A stretch of 64,000 nt of DNA from Ceriagrion tenellum (GCA_963169105.1 OY720639.1:85170593-85234592), one strand, 5' to 3'. Shown: positions 53,645 through 64,000, counted from the first letter of the stretch. Numbers and translations: made by a program. The notes: generated from the sequence alone by a model not told the origin.

Positions 53645-54589
53645 TAAGTCATATTATAGTATCAATCATTTATTATTTTTATACTTCTTCTATCTTCTAT
53701 CTAACTTCACACTGATTTCGTTTCATTTCACGCCAAACAATGTTTGTAAACATAACAGATATTTTCTACAGTAGCTTAGAATTTTTGGCAGAGGATTGTT
53801 CGAAAAAACTCCGGACAACATTTACATGACGTTATAAAAGTTTAAAAATACGTAACTAGACCTTGTTTTATGAAAAAATATAATTTACTTATTCTATTTT
53901 TAGATATTTATTGCCAAACTGATGTAGTCTTAATAACTTTTTTTTAATATTACCTCTAAGTGGGAATTCTGAGTATGGGACAGCCAGGGGACTGTATTTT
54001 TAAGGCTTTGATAATTTCTAGAAAAATAGGTAAAATTGCTATCGTTCTAAATACTGCTGCGCAATAAAGTTTTAGTCTTTTATTTAAATAAAGAGTGATA
54101 ATTATTTTATTAAGTTTTATAATTTAAAATAAAATCGGTCCGCACAGCCATTTACGAGTTTACAGAGAATCGCCTAGATATATTATGCTTGCAGGACAAA
54201 TCGAGAAGAGAGAGTCACGAACAAACTTAGACTGGAAGAGTGCGCGAGCGAAATTACGCAAGAAGAAGAAGGAAGAAACCGTTGCACAATTCACTTTCGT
54301 CATACCAATCTTTCAATTCTTTTTCCCCATATTTTCCCCGTTATTTCTGTTTGACTCCGAACACCCTATCACACACGCTTCCGCAGTGGTTCATAGGGTA
54401 GTATGATCATTTATGCCCCGAAAATAGTAAATTGGCAAAGTGTGTCCGTGTAACCTGGCAACCAATTGATAGGGAATCAAGCGACCACAATCAATAAATG
54501 TGTTTGTATAAAATGAGCTGTCTTCGACTCAACTTGTGGAAAATTCTAGATCACAAGTAATAAAACTAGGTATATCTTCACTAATTACT
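53645..54589. other. No recognised gene; possible eroded LINE box at 54355-54405
   Basis: CCGAACACCCTATCACACACG, CCGCAGTGGTTCATAGGGTAG resembles an eroded LINE 3' stem-loop (subfamily A, plus strand). The rest is AT-rich with no call. Confidence 0.35.
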
Positions 54590-54593
54590 TTAA

Positions 54594-55147
54594 GGTAGTT
54601 TGAGCAAAATATCATTTCACCTAGAAATCGACGATTTTTTTCGACGAATCGACGAACGATTTTGCATCATTTTACAGAAAAATATCACACTCTTCCAAAT
54701 ATAGGGATTACCAGCCACCTTAACGAACTACTTTCCGAGATATTTTACGAAAAATACCAGCCCTTTTACTTGGGTAATGAAACAAGTATGCAATCCAGAG
54801 AGACCTCATTTTAAAAAAAGAGGAATTTCTAACTCCTAGATCTCGTCAAAAAATGCACAGCGTGTATTTTGCATGTTTTCTCGTCTACTTTAGAAAATTT
54901 CTGCGGAATAAAGAGATACCTTCCGTTTTGAAAGATTATTAAACGTATTGCGCGAAATAAATGAGTCAAATTAAAGACTTATTTTGATATTTCTATTTAA
55001 TTACTTATAATTACTGCCATATAAAACAACATGATTACATCATTAATAGTGCAATATTCAATTTATGCTTCCTGCAGCTAGTGAAATTAAAACATAATTC
55101 GAATATGGTCTCTATTATGACTAGGGAACTATCTCGCTCAATCTACC
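54594..55147 (+). mobile_element. TTAA-type MITE, copy 7 (complete)
   Basis: TTAA at 54590-54593 and 55148-55151. Starts GGTAGTTTGAGCAAAATATC, ends TCTCGCTCAATCTACC. 554 bp. It has a local duplication near 54630-54660 (repeated CGACGAATCGACGA). Confidence 0.85.
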
Positions 55148-55154
55148 TTAACGC

Positions 55155-55690
55155 AGTCTCTCCGCAAAGACGACATCAGCAGGCCTACTGATTTCTTCAC
55201 GAGTGTCTTAAGGTCGTTGGAGCGCGAAACGTGAGTCATTGAGTGAACATTTTTATTGACGTTTCAACTGAGCCGAAAAAAAATTATTGGACCACACTCT
55301 CTTAAGTTCATCTATTTATGCGTAGGAAATAGCCACACATGTTGCTAGTGATGATGATGCAAGAATAATATATCTTAAAGTATTCGTCTCAATAAAAGCG
55401 TCGTTATGACTTGGGTTAAGGGTGAAGAATTCAGAAATTATGCACAATCCGTACGTATAAAGTAAATACGTGTTATTTACTCTGCAGGATGTCTAGATAT
55501 TGATTAGGAACCATAATAATAATGATACGAAACGTACGTTTTCGCGAGTAGGAGAATATCTGAGCACATGACATCGACTTATTATGAAATAGGCATGTAA
55601 AATGCCATAAGGCTACGAGTAAAAATACATTAGATTGCCAGGATAACAAATCGATGACATGCAATTTTTTCGATTTCGCTGAGACGTATT
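55155..55690. other. No recognisable feature
   Basis: GCGCGAAACGTGAGTCA at about 55232 weakly recalls the Penelope-type GAAAC box, but no upstream core is present. Confidence 0.45.
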
Positions 55691-55694
55691 ATAA

Positions 55695-56040
55695 ATCTAC
55701 ATGTACGTAATACTCAGCGAGCCGCTGCATGGGCGTATTAGGACACCAGCCGGGTTAAGATTTAAGGGATAAATTTTTTGGAGGTATAATGGTGATGTGT
55801 ATTATGGGAGTGTATTTAGAGGAGCTCAGTTTTTTTGTGGTCTCTTATTGTGCGCGGAAAGAACGAGTTTTTCTTCCTAACTGTTCGGAAATGTATCTCT
55901 CTTATGTTATCGCTTCTGTCAGACCTAGAGATGCAGTGAGACTTCATGATAATATACTCTGTGTCACTATGAAACACACCAGTTCCGAATTTCTCAAGCA
56001 AGCGAAGCCTAGCGTGTTGCCCTCGCACTTCTTGGGGAAT
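55695..56040 (-). mobile_element. CR1/Daphne-like LINE 3' end, subfamily A, copy 6
   Basis: Reversed tail and box (TACGTAATACTCAGCGAGCC), 3' UTR (TTATGGGAGTGTATTTAGAG), then the ORF2 C-terminus (GAGATGCAGTGAGACTTCAT, AAACACACCAGTTCCGAATT). Part of the stem-loop right arm is deleted. Truncated at 56040. Confidence 0.7.
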
Positions 56041-57460
56041 AAGTACATAAATGCAAAATTTCACAGAAATCTGAACATAAACGACAATCGCTCCAACCAC
56101 CTTCAATGAAGACCCGACCCAACCTCCTTGAAAGAGGAAGAAAATACGCTTCTTCAAACATAAAAAACAACCACGCTACAAACTCTGTATATCTGTGAAT
56201 CACTGACTTTGTTATTTAGATATAACTAATTATGAGGATAAGTAATTCGAATATGATATGTATATATATTTTCTCCGTATTTATTGTATTTTTAAACAGA
56301 TTTTTAATATGTCTAAAATCCTTTTATATTTTTTATATGATTTATGATGAAAAGTATTTAAGAAAATAAAATGAAAAATCTTGACTATTGTATTTTTTAT
56401 GAATGAATTTGTATGTCTGAAGCGTATAGTTATATCCCATGTTAACATATATTTTATAGATTAAAAAATTTATAGATAATTCTTTATGTTCTATCTGGTA
56501 TGTGGAACTGACTTATTAAGTATTCCACGTTTACCTGATTTAAATAGATTGTAAGTATAACTCTTTAGACAACTGTATTGTATTCTTTGTACTATAAGTA
56601 TTTCAAGAGAAATTGGGTTTCAATTACCCGTGAATGAAGTTTATTATTATTATCATTATTATTTAAATGAACCGACACATCCCACGCTCTCATCTGCCTC
56701 CCTAACATTTCCAGCAACGTCCTTGCAAGGGGGTCCGACCCAAAACCAAAGCGAAACTTTTTTGTGAGCTGACAAGGACTTGATTGATCGTCCATTGATC
56801 CCTGCAGAGTGCGTTCGGAAACTGACGGTTTTACAAGATGAGTGCGAGCGCGTTTATGTTAGTTCTCTGTGTTCTTGTCATGTCTCGACGACCGAGAATA
56901 CGACGGAAGATTGGTCACAGGCCATGTTTATTGCCGCGCCATAAAGATAAATTGCTGAATGCCGAGGAAGTGGCTGGTGATGTTCCAACGCGCTAAAATA
57001 AATGCACGTTCTCACATAAAAACAATCAATACTAAATTTACGGAGGAAAAAAAACAAATTTATGGTAAGCAATAAATGTGCAAGAAACATTGAAAGTCTG
57101 AAAAGTTTTTCCAAAGTGCCCGTTCCAACATTGCTATTTTATTCCTTATTAGTTGCCTTACGGCACTCATCCTTGTATAGGCATCACATCATAATTGGGC
57201 AAGGAGGTTACCATAAGCGTATAAACTCATAACACTCTCGCTGCTGGGCATTTAAATATATGTCTACGGTAGAATGCTGCGTATTTTAAGCTTTATTCAT
57301 GCAATCACAGAAAAATAACTGTATTACTTAGAAAAATGCTGTTTATATTGCTTTAATGCTTGATTCTTCTACCTTTTTTAATTGTTAATTGGTTGGAATA
57401 TGTTTCTCAGCAGCTAAGGAAACACGTCAAATGCGGGATTAGCAGCGAAAGTGTTAAAGG
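56041..57460. other. No recognised gene; possible LINE tail near 56600-56660
   Basis: GGGTTTCAATTACCCGTGAA (a small GGGTTTCAATTACCC hairpin) followed by GAAGTTTATTATTATTATC looks like a 3' end with a TTA-repeat tail, with AT-rich sequence upstream to about 56220. Family unknown. Confidence 0.4.
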
Positions 57461-57468
57461 GTCTAAAG

Positions 57469-58367
57469 CTGGCTGTAACGCCAAACATTCGCAAATGTCT
57501 GATTTCTACGAGCCTGGTTGTGGCAATACACGTAATAAATGTATAATGTTCACGAGTGGCTCACTTCTTGCGAAAGTCATTACACAAAAGCCATACCTAC
57601 ACTGTGAGTGGAGTTAACATAAAACCTTCAGATACAGCAAGATATCTTGGAATGACCTTAACTTCTGATATATCGTGGGGAACACACACACAAAACATAT
57701 GCGGCACAGCATTACAGAAACTAAGTTTTGTTAAGCGTATATTAGGAAGGTCCTCGGATGAAAAAGTAAAAGCGAGATGCTACTTCGCTCCTATTAGGCC
57801 ACACCTTGGATACGCCGAGAGCATTTGGGACCCTGGTGATAAAGATTTAACCAAAAAAAATAATGAAATACAAAGAAAAGCAGCACGCTTCGATAAAAAC
57901 TGCTACAAACTGCTTTTAGATAAATTAAGGTGGGAGCCCCTAGAGACTCTGAGGCTGCACACTAGGCTTAGGCTGCTTGATATATTCAGAACTGGTGTAT
58001 TTCAGAGCAACACAAAGAATATTATCATGACGCCTTACTACATCTCTAAGTCTGACAGCAGCGTTAAAACATAAGAGAGATATATTGCTGAACAGATAGG
58101 TATAAAAACTTGTTCTTTCCGTGAACAATAAACGACCAGAATAAGCAATGAGCTCCACTAAATACGCTCCCATAATACACGTCAACATTTGCCTTCCAAA
58201 ACCTTACATCTTTACACGGCTGGTGACCTAACACCCCCTGCCACACACCCATGCGGCAGCTCGTGGGCTAGTATGTTGATGTAGATAGATGTTAGCTGCA
58301 ATGCCAAACATTCATAAATTTCCCTGTGCTGAGAGCCTGGTTATTGCAATACACGAAATAAATGAAT
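57469..58367. repeat. 78-bp direct repeats flanking a LINE
   Basis: 57469-57546 and 58292-58367 are diverged copies (GCCAAACATTC, GAGCCTGGTT, GCAATACACG, AATAAATG) on either side of the LINE A copy. They are too long for a usual target duplication, and at about 75-80 % identity by eye they are older than expected for one. Confidence 0.6.
57480..58290 (+). mobile_element. CR1/Daphne-like LINE, subfamily A, longest copy
   Basis: Frame 57556-58074 holds VNIKPSDTARYLGMTLTSDI, SWGTHTQNICGTALQKLSFV, KRILGRSSDEKVKARCYFAP, IRPHLGYAESIWDPGDKDLT, EIQRKAARFDKNCYKLLLDK, TRLRLLDIFRTGVFQSNTKN. These are the thumb and post-RT region of a CR1-like ORF2, with the VxIxxxxxxRYLGxTLxxDLxW and IRPxLEYA.xxWDP motifs. 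The YADD catalytic block lies upstream and is absent. A frameshift separates it from KCIMFTSGS (57537). The 3' UTR ends in the stem-loop (58232-58270) and a TGTTGATGTAGATAGATG tail. Confidence 0.85.
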
Positions 58368-58439
58368 AAATTACGGATCTGTAATTGATTGTACTACATA
58401 TTATTACATACATTTTTAGAGGTGATCTGCCGGTTATTT

Positions 58440-58930
58440 GAGGATTAAATGGACGGAATATCTGTACTATCTTTTACTGTCGCGGTCGCTTGTCTCCTTG
58501 ATTGATTTTTTTCTTCGTCCCAGCGTTCCTCCGACTTCTCTCCATCTCGTCAATAAAGCCTTTCCTCTTTCTTCCCGCTTACGCAACATCCTCTTCTCAA
58601 TCACGGCCTTCAGCATCCCCTCGCCCATCATTACATTTTCCAACCACTCCTCTGGCTTCTCCTGTCAGAAGAAATTTAGTTCCTCAAACCACCTTACTCA
58701 ACACTTCCTCGTTTGTCTCCCATTGAGCCCAACACACTTTCCTCATTAACCCCCGCACCAACATCTCAAACGCGTGTACTCTATTATCATATTCTTTCTT
58801 CAAGACCAGGTTTCCGCGCCACACAAAGTCACAAACCATGTTAATATCTTTGCCGATCTTTTCTTTGCGATATTACCAGCATCCTATTTATTAACGCCGA
58901 CTTTACTCACCCTATTATCAATAAAATTAA
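58440..58930 (-). mobile_element. Endonuclease-RT LINE C-terminal fragment 1
   Basis: Minus strand, from 58930: a WRGNLVLKKEYDNR..AFEML stretch, then WETNEEVLSKV, then GEGMLKAVIEKRMLRKREER and a basic tail. This matches the ALYGxExWTxxKxxxxRxxAFEMWxWRRM...TNEEVL...MLKxxIEGKxxGxRGRGRP region after LINE reverse transcriptases. Several frame breaks. Confidence 0.65.
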
Positions 58931-59059
58931 TGACTGAATGCGTAAATTAGTGGAAAATTGTCACAGACATGACAAAAAGATATTTTAGTATACTCCACAC
59001 TCAAAAGTTAATTGCCGCCCCAGGTTTTGACTGCATATTTATCATTATCAAGGCCACCT

Positions 59060-59300
59060 TGATTATGTTTGCTGAGCTTAACTTACTTAACACTTCCTCG
59101 TTTGTTTCCCTTTGAGTCCACCGCACTTTACTCACTATCCCCCACACCAACATACCAATCGCCTGTTGTCTGTTATCATATTCTTTCTTCGAGACCAGGT
59201 TTCCACGCCACACACCATATTAAACTCTTAGCCATTCAATTCTTTGCGATATTATCCGCATCCTATTTCTGAACGCCTACTTAACTGACCCTATTATCCT
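59060..59300 (-). mobile_element. Endonuclease-RT LINE C-terminal fragment 2
   Basis: The minus-strand frame 59213-59001 includes WRGNLVSKKEYDNRQQAIGM, LVWGIVSKVRWTQRETNEEV, LSKLS, a second copy of the region in 58690-58930. The two share about 200 bp at the DNA level (ACACTTCCTCGTTTGT, TATCATATTCTTTCTTC, GAGACCAGGTTTCC) and lie in the same direction, so a local duplication is likely. Confidence 0.65.
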
Positions 59301-59304
59301 TCAT

Positions 59305-60028
59305 ACATGTGAACGTACTACTGCACCCATATTACTTCAGCATACTACACAGGTAACTAAATCGTTCCATCTTCTCTGGTAAGTGCCCTACTGATTTCAT
59401 GGTACTCCTCGGTCCTTTCGACCTACTGGAAAATCTCTAAAATTAAGTTTCTGTGTGATTGATATCAATTGCGTATATCCGCATGTATCGGAGCAAAATT
59501 CACTATGGAAAAAGTAAATTGTAAAATTTAAATCACGGTATCCTTTCTATCAACTAAAGTTTGCAACTAAGGAGACGGTTGTCGGCAATACTTAAAGGTA
59601 GTTACCCATCGTGAAAGAATTAAATTAACTTCGTTAACTCCACTGAAAAGATTTATTGACACGACCCGGGTTCCTTAAAATCCAGTTCACACAGTTATTT
59701 TAATTCTCCCGCGAATTTATTAACGTAGGAACCAGCCCATTCGAGATCTCCAGAGGGTCAAATTCTGCATTCTGATTTCGATGGTCGAATCGTCCATCGC
59801 CTTCGGGGCTAAATTAAAATTCACTCGACTCCATTATCGAAACGTCAGGAGCAATGCATTATTTGGATCAGATGAGGTCCTGAATAGGTCCAAACAGCAA
59901 CATACGCTAGGAAAACCTCAGCTCTGCCTTGAATCCAGCCCCAAAACATCTCCAAAGCAGTTGAATTTAAATGATCATCAAACCACGAAAATCTGGCGAC
60001 ACTCGTTCGACACGACCTCATAATAAAC
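59305..60028. other. No recognised gene
   Basis: An 80-codon frame at 59781-60023 has no motif. Confidence 0.45.
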
Positions 60029-60029
60029 G

Positions 60030-60080
60030 CCGCGAGAAAGAGTGGCAGAGGGTGTCAGGACACTCGCGTTAAATATAGGA
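60030..60080 (-). mobile_element. LINE subfamily A 3' stub (weak)
   Basis: GCCGCGAGAAAGAGTGGCAG, GGGTGTCAGGACAC and GTTAAATATAGGAG resemble the inner half of the subfamily A 3' stem-loop and adjoining UTR on the minus strand. Confidence 0.4.
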
Positions 60081-60081
60081 G

Positions 60082-60650
60082 TTTAGTTGCTATTTCTCCA
60101 ATTCTTCAGACGTAAGACTCACTTATACATCAATACCTCCATGTCTTGTTGAGGGAGTACGTTGGGATCCCGAAATGGGAACATACATTCGAAAGAAATA
60201 GAACAGCCAGGTGCCTAAGTCCTAAGATTACAGCGAAAATTACTGTACTAGAGATATTTTCGGAGAGTACATGAATGAAAGGTACAGTATAATCAATATA
60301 TCCAAATATTTACTCATTTTGAATATTTTAGTGCACAAGAAAGGCGGTAGAAATATCAAAACCCAAAAAAATTACCGCGTAATCTCTCCCCACATAAACT
60401 ACACGGAGAGCGCCTAGCAGTACCATACGGTACCACGGATATGTTAGTCGCAGTAAATTTTTAATGCGTCAACCAGTTGCCAAATAATCTTTTTTCTATC
60501 CATAGATACATGAATTTAGATGTGAAATCCCCTGAAAAAAATTCATGGATAATAATATCTATAACTGGTTAAATTAAAGAAAATTGGAAGATCTGAACGC
60601 AAAAAAAAAAACTTTTTCTGGCGAAGGCAAAAAAATAAATGGTTTGATTA
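60082..60650. other. No recognisable feature
   Basis: AT-rich spacer. No call. Confidence 0.5.
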
Positions 60651-60656
60651 AATTAA

Positions 60657-61203
60657 AGTAATTTGAGCGTAATATTATTTCACCTAGGAATTAATGAATT
60701 TTGTCACATTTTCAGGAAAAATACCTTGCCCTACCAAAGACAAAAATTCTAGCAGCTCACCGAAATACTTTCCGAGATTTTTGACAAAAAAATACCAGTT
60801 ATTTTACTTGGGAAATGGTACACATTCATGCAATCCTTACCCTAATTAAAACACGAGGATATTCTAAAGCTTATATCTAGTCAAAAATCTACATCGTGTA
60901 TTTCGTATATTTTCTACACTATTTTCGAAAATAAATCATGTAGTCACCGCAGTCTTTCTTTCAGAATCACAAAAGCCCGCATTATGAAAGTTTTCATCGC
61001 ACCGCGCGAAAAAAATAGTCAAATTTAAGACTTATGTAAACAATTTTATTCAATTACTAATAATTAAATTCTTATTAAAGTATATTATAGCACGACTGAT
61101 TGTGCAACATTTAATCATACTTCCTACAGCTACTGAAATTGAAACGCATTACTCGAATAAGACCTCCATTTTAACTAAGGTTACATCTCGCTCAAGATAC
61201 GCC
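60657..61203 (+). mobile_element. TTAA-type MITE, copy 8
   Basis: TTAA (60653-60656) then AGTAATTTGAGCGTAATATT. The family continues to CTCGCTCAAGATACG. The right TTAA is lost. Diverged; among the older copies. Confidence 0.7.
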
Positions 61204-61209
61204 AGGTAG

Positions 61210-61715
61210 AAAACTCTGAATTTTCCATTTCAGTTATAAAATACCATGAGATCAGCAAGAAATATTTACATAAATATATAAACAAAACTAACTTTCAGCC
61301 CGCCAATAAAACAGAGTGCCATTTTCGGCCACGGATCTTCGCACTCAGCTCACGGCGGCCCACGTGACAATATGCGCGCATTTTCGACATTCCGCTGACC
61401 TTTAAGGGGAGGTTAAAGAGGAGGTGCTTGAATACGAGCCTCAAGGGTTCAATGAGAAAGTCAGGGGGGCATCACGTGCGGAGAATTTTAATACAAAAAT
61501 AAACGACTGTCGAAAAAAGGAGCATCGGAGAGCGCACGAATTGAGGTGAAGGTGAAATGAAGAACAACATCTAAACGGACGTGTGACTGTATTACAAGTT
61601 CTAATCGTCGTCTCGGATCTTTAAGACGACATCCTCGAATTGTTAAGACTGAATCAGGCGAGTTTCAGGGCATCACATGTAGGATTACAATAATTAATAT
61701 AGGTAATCGAGGGTA
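61210..61715. other. No recognisable feature
   Basis: A moderately GC-rich patch at 61300-61450 without a frame of interest. Confidence 0.45.
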
Positions 61716-61719
61716 GGTC

Positions 61720-62280
61720 AACATATACATCTAAGAAATATCGTGCAAGCCACAGCTGGGGTATGTGGCACGGGGTGATTCCACACCAAGCATGAAGCCC
61801 TCATCCCAGTTTAAATCAGAACCGCCCATTTTCCCCCGGATGCCAGGCGCAGGCAAAAAGCAGTCAGGACAACAGTGCGCGGTCAGACCAGAAATTTGGA
61901 GAGTGATACGCACAAGAACATGCTACTATGCAGTACACTACTCATGATACTACCAGGTACTGGTTGGTATTGCTAATGCGACAGATAAATAGCACTACAA
62001 GGTACAAAATCATAGACGGGGTATATCATGCCGGAGCTTACAAGCGAGTTTAGTAACTAATAATGATGTCAAGATATTTACCACAAGTGCAAAGACCTAT
62101 GTGACCTAGTCAGAATCAAAGTATTCTAGAACTGATCTATCGCGACTAATATGGTATTTTATTATGCGTGGAAAAAATGACAATTTAAATCAATCGGTTC
62201 AGCAGTCTATTTCCTTAATCTTATGCCTGCGATCGTCTCTACCATAATAGCTTGGCTAATTGTTAAATATGTTGAACGTA
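61720..62280 (-). mobile_element. CR1/Daphne-like LINE 3' end, subfamily C, copy 3
   Basis: Matches 5728-6260 along its length: reversed box GCAAGCCACAGCTGGGGTAT, CCCGGATGCCAGGCGCAGG, GCAGTCAGGACAACAGTGCG, then the ORF2 tail (GTGGAAAAAATGACAATTTA). 5'-truncated at about 62280. Confidence 0.6.
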
Positions 62281-62467
62281 CTGCAAAAATAAGTCAACAT
62301 TAAAGATCTTTCTATCTATATTTTTCCCTTCGATCGGGTAGAGATTCCCACTCGAATTCCCTCAATGATTCACTAACACAGCCATGTTGCTGGTAATTTT
62401 TTTTAAATCTAGCTGCTCTCCGCTATATTCGATCTAAATCTAAAACTAGCCAGACTTCGTGAGAGTC

Positions 62468-62881
62468 CCATATACGTCTACGTCTACGTAATACCCTGCG
62501 AGCCACCACGAGGGTGTGTGGCAGGGGGTGACTATCACCAAACATGCACTATTGACATGCAACTAGGATATTTAATGGAGACATGTTACGCGGGAAAAAT
62601 GACATTTAAAATCTATCGGTACGACAATCTATCTCTCTAATCTTGTTAATATGATCAAACCTAGCATAATTCGCAGGGGTTCTCAGTATATATCTAACGT
62701 CATCTGTGAACAACTCTGTTTCGAATTTACTTAAAAGGTTTAACCTAAATTTTAACCTGCGTTCTGATATAAATTTCCATCCTAGTTCTTCTATTAACCT
62801 CGTAACACTTATACAATTATCATAACGGCCTTTAACAAATCTAGCGGACCTCCTTTGCACACGCTCTAATTCTTTTATCAT
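62468..62881 (-). mobile_element. CR1/Daphne-like LINE, subfamily B, copy 4
   Basis: The minus-strand frame 62881-62606 (91 codons): MIKELERVQRRSARFVKGRY, NCISVTRLIEELGWKFISER, LKFRLNLLSKFETELFTDDV, NYARFDHINKIREIDCRTDR. An uninterrupted ORF2 C-terminus with the VQRRSARF motif. The 3' UTR is shortened by an internal deletion, and it ends in the intact stem-loop (CCCTGCGAGCCACC, GTGTGGCAGGG) and TACGTCTACGT at 62468-62490. Confidence 0.85.
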
Positions 62882-63058
62882 ACCTTATTTAGTTAGCTCT
62901 TTGCCAGGTGTGAGGTCTTTGTTAAAGTTATTTCGTAGAAGTATTATTGTTACTTTGTTCATTGTTACCGAGTTTAGGATCGCTCAGTTCTTTTGAGTAT
63001 AGCCTTCTATTTGTAGTTAAGCTTTCTTCCTTGGGAGTTCATTGCGAGTAGTGCTAGG

Positions 63059-63166
63059 ATGTCTTCGAATAGGTCACCTGTTGGGATGATCAAAAACGCC
63101 GGCGAGCGTGCGGTTCTACGAGCCCGCATCGCCGAGTTGGAGAGAATCCTGCGGGAAAGGGTCTAA
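63059..63166 (+). CDS. Short ORF, possible LINE ORF1 start
   Basis: ATG at 63059 opens 35 codons ending TAA at 63164-63166. The sequence begins MSSNRSPVGMIKNAGER and ends in a heptad-like RARIAELERILRERV, which could be the start of a coiled coil as in LINE ORF1 proteins. The next frame (63108-63332) continues without motifs. It could be a truncated LINE ORF1 with a premature stop or a chance frame. Confidence 0.3.
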   Translation: MSSNRSPVGMIKNAGERAVLRARIAELERILRERV

Positions 63167-63169
63167 GGT

Positions 63170-63435
63170 CGAAAGAGTGGTATGCGTCCCGAAGGTGGAT
63201 GGAAATATACTAGCGGTGAACTCGAAGTCAGTCTCACGAGGGAAAATTATCATCGCTCCTTTACTTCAATCGCCTGGAATTAAAAAGAATAGTTATTCTT
63301 TGACGAAGTTTTGGATTTTAATTACGTCCTAGAAGCCACAATTGTTCACGATACACAAGCAACTGTGCCAACAATATCGACTCGGGATCAATCACGAAGA
63401 CGATGTGCATGTATATACAAGTAGCATTGAGATGT
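63170..63435. other. Possible continuation of a LINE 5' region
   Basis: A 74-codon frame across 63108-63332 has no known motif. Its position between a possible ORF1 start and a tandem array suggests one element, but this is speculative. Confidence 0.3.
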
Positions 63436-63450
63436 ATGGAGAGGGCATTA

Positions 63451-63960
63451 CGTCATCAAACAATTGCCTGCCAACCAAAATAACAGCCATGTTGGTTATC
63501 CCGGCCCATTTCTTACTTCTCTTTGAGTAACACTTCAAAATGGACGAATCTGCGGATGGGTATTCACCATCCGTTCGAAATTTAAGGCAGGTGTATCTTG
63601 AAACATAAATTCGTTTCTTACGTCATCAAACAATTGCCTGCCAACCAAAATAACAGCCATGTTGGTTATCCCGACCCATTTCTTACTTCTCTTTGAGTAA
63701 CACTTCAAAATGGACGAATCTGCGGATGGGTATTCACCATCCGTTCGAAATTTAAGGCAGGTGTATCTTGAAACATAAATTCGTTTCTTACGTCATCAAA
63801 CAATTGCCTGCCAACCAAAATAACAGCCATGTTGGTTATCCCGACCCATTTCTTACTTCTCTTTGAGTAACACTTCAAAATGGACGAATCTGCGGATGGG
63901 TATTCACCATCCGTTCGAAATTTAAGGCAGGTGTATCTTGAAACATAAAGTCGTTTCTTA
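63451..63960. repeat. Tandem array, 3 x 170 bp
   Basis: CGTCATCAAACAATTGCCTG starts units at 63451, 63621 and 63791; the array ends at 63960. Units differ at only a few positions (for example CCCGGCCC against CCCGACCC). Each contains CGGATGG/CCATCCG as a small hairpin and a 22-codon frame starting MDESADGYSPSVRNLR. The preceding GAGAGGGCATTACGTCATC also occurs at about 48573 in the giant palindrome, linking the two. Confidence 0.9.
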
Positions 63961-64000
63961 GTGCTATGTCAATCAGTCATTGGTCGTTCAATCCTAAGAT

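Noticed and set aside
63451..63960. Hammerhead ribozyme in the 170-bp tandem unit
   Set aside because: CTGCGGA and GAAA occur near each other, but the hairpin between them is out of register and a core base is wrong; the reverse strand has too short a stem II.
1..64000. Bacterial features (operons, ribosome binding sites, CRISPR)
   Set aside because: The density and types of retrotransposons and DNA transposons show a eukaryotic nuclear genome; no such signals seen.

Overview
The window is eukaryotic, most likely from a large, repeat-rich arthropod (probably insect) genome. It is AT-rich, has no dense coding and no operons, and almost everything recognisable is a decayed transposable element. 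I found no intact host protein gene, no rRNA and no CRISPR array. Most open frames are 60-150 codons, occur on both strands and show no family motif. The insect assignment is an inference from the transposon types (CR1/Daphne-like LINEs with a TAGATG tail, Penelope-like elements, Helitron, mariner, Harbinger). The species cannot be read from the sequence.

Layout. 0-2 kb: a palindromic pair of Gypsy-type LTRs meeting head-to-head at a tRNA-Lys-like primer-binding site, inserted in a tRNA-derived SINE. 2.7-3.35 kb: a LINE 3' end. 3.8-4.4 kb: the first of eight copies of a ~550-bp TTAA-flanked MITE. 5.3-10.3 kb: a hammerhead-ribozyme-like motif, several 5'-truncated CR1-like LINEs, an RNase H fragment of an I/R1-type LINE, and a Penelope-like element with inverted terminal repeats around a GIY-YIG fragment. 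10.3-16 kb: few calls, with a LINE tail, a SINE head and a Harbinger-type MITE with TAA target duplication. 16-19.8 kb: LINE tails, one split by a Penelope-type hairpin insertion. 21.4-22.7 kb: SINEs and a diverged 350-bp tandem duplication. 23.7-25.4 kb: LINE ends and a MITE. 26.9 kb: a HARBI1 transposase fragment. 27.7-29.1 kb: a MITE split by a foldback element. 29.6-32.9 kb: a LINE remnant, a Helitron and a palindromic mariner-like element. 34-38.6 kb: a GC-rich dispersed repeat, a foldback element and LINE copies. 39.7-43.1 kb: a complete MITE and three ribozyme-like palindromes. 43.5-47.1 kb: a mariner 5' end, another ribozyme-like palindrome and a LINE tail. 48.5-49.7 kb: a palindrome with ~500-bp arms. 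52-53.1 kb: a perfect 26-bp hairpin and the sharpest ribozyme-bearing palindrome. 54.6-64 kb: two more MITE copies, the longest LINE fragment, older LINE pieces and a 3 x 170-bp tandem array.

The recurring theme is palindromy. Many unrelated families (LTR, Penelope-like, mariner, MITE, foldback) appear as inverted pairs. Nested insertions (SINE interrupted by LTR, LINE by Penelope-like element, MITE by foldback, LINE by small TIR element) give a relative chronology. The two observations most worth testing are the set of hammerhead-like cores repeatedly found in Penelope-type inverted repeats, and the LTR palindrome whose centre extends past the 18-nt primer-binding site with a mismatch exactly opposite tRNA position 58.
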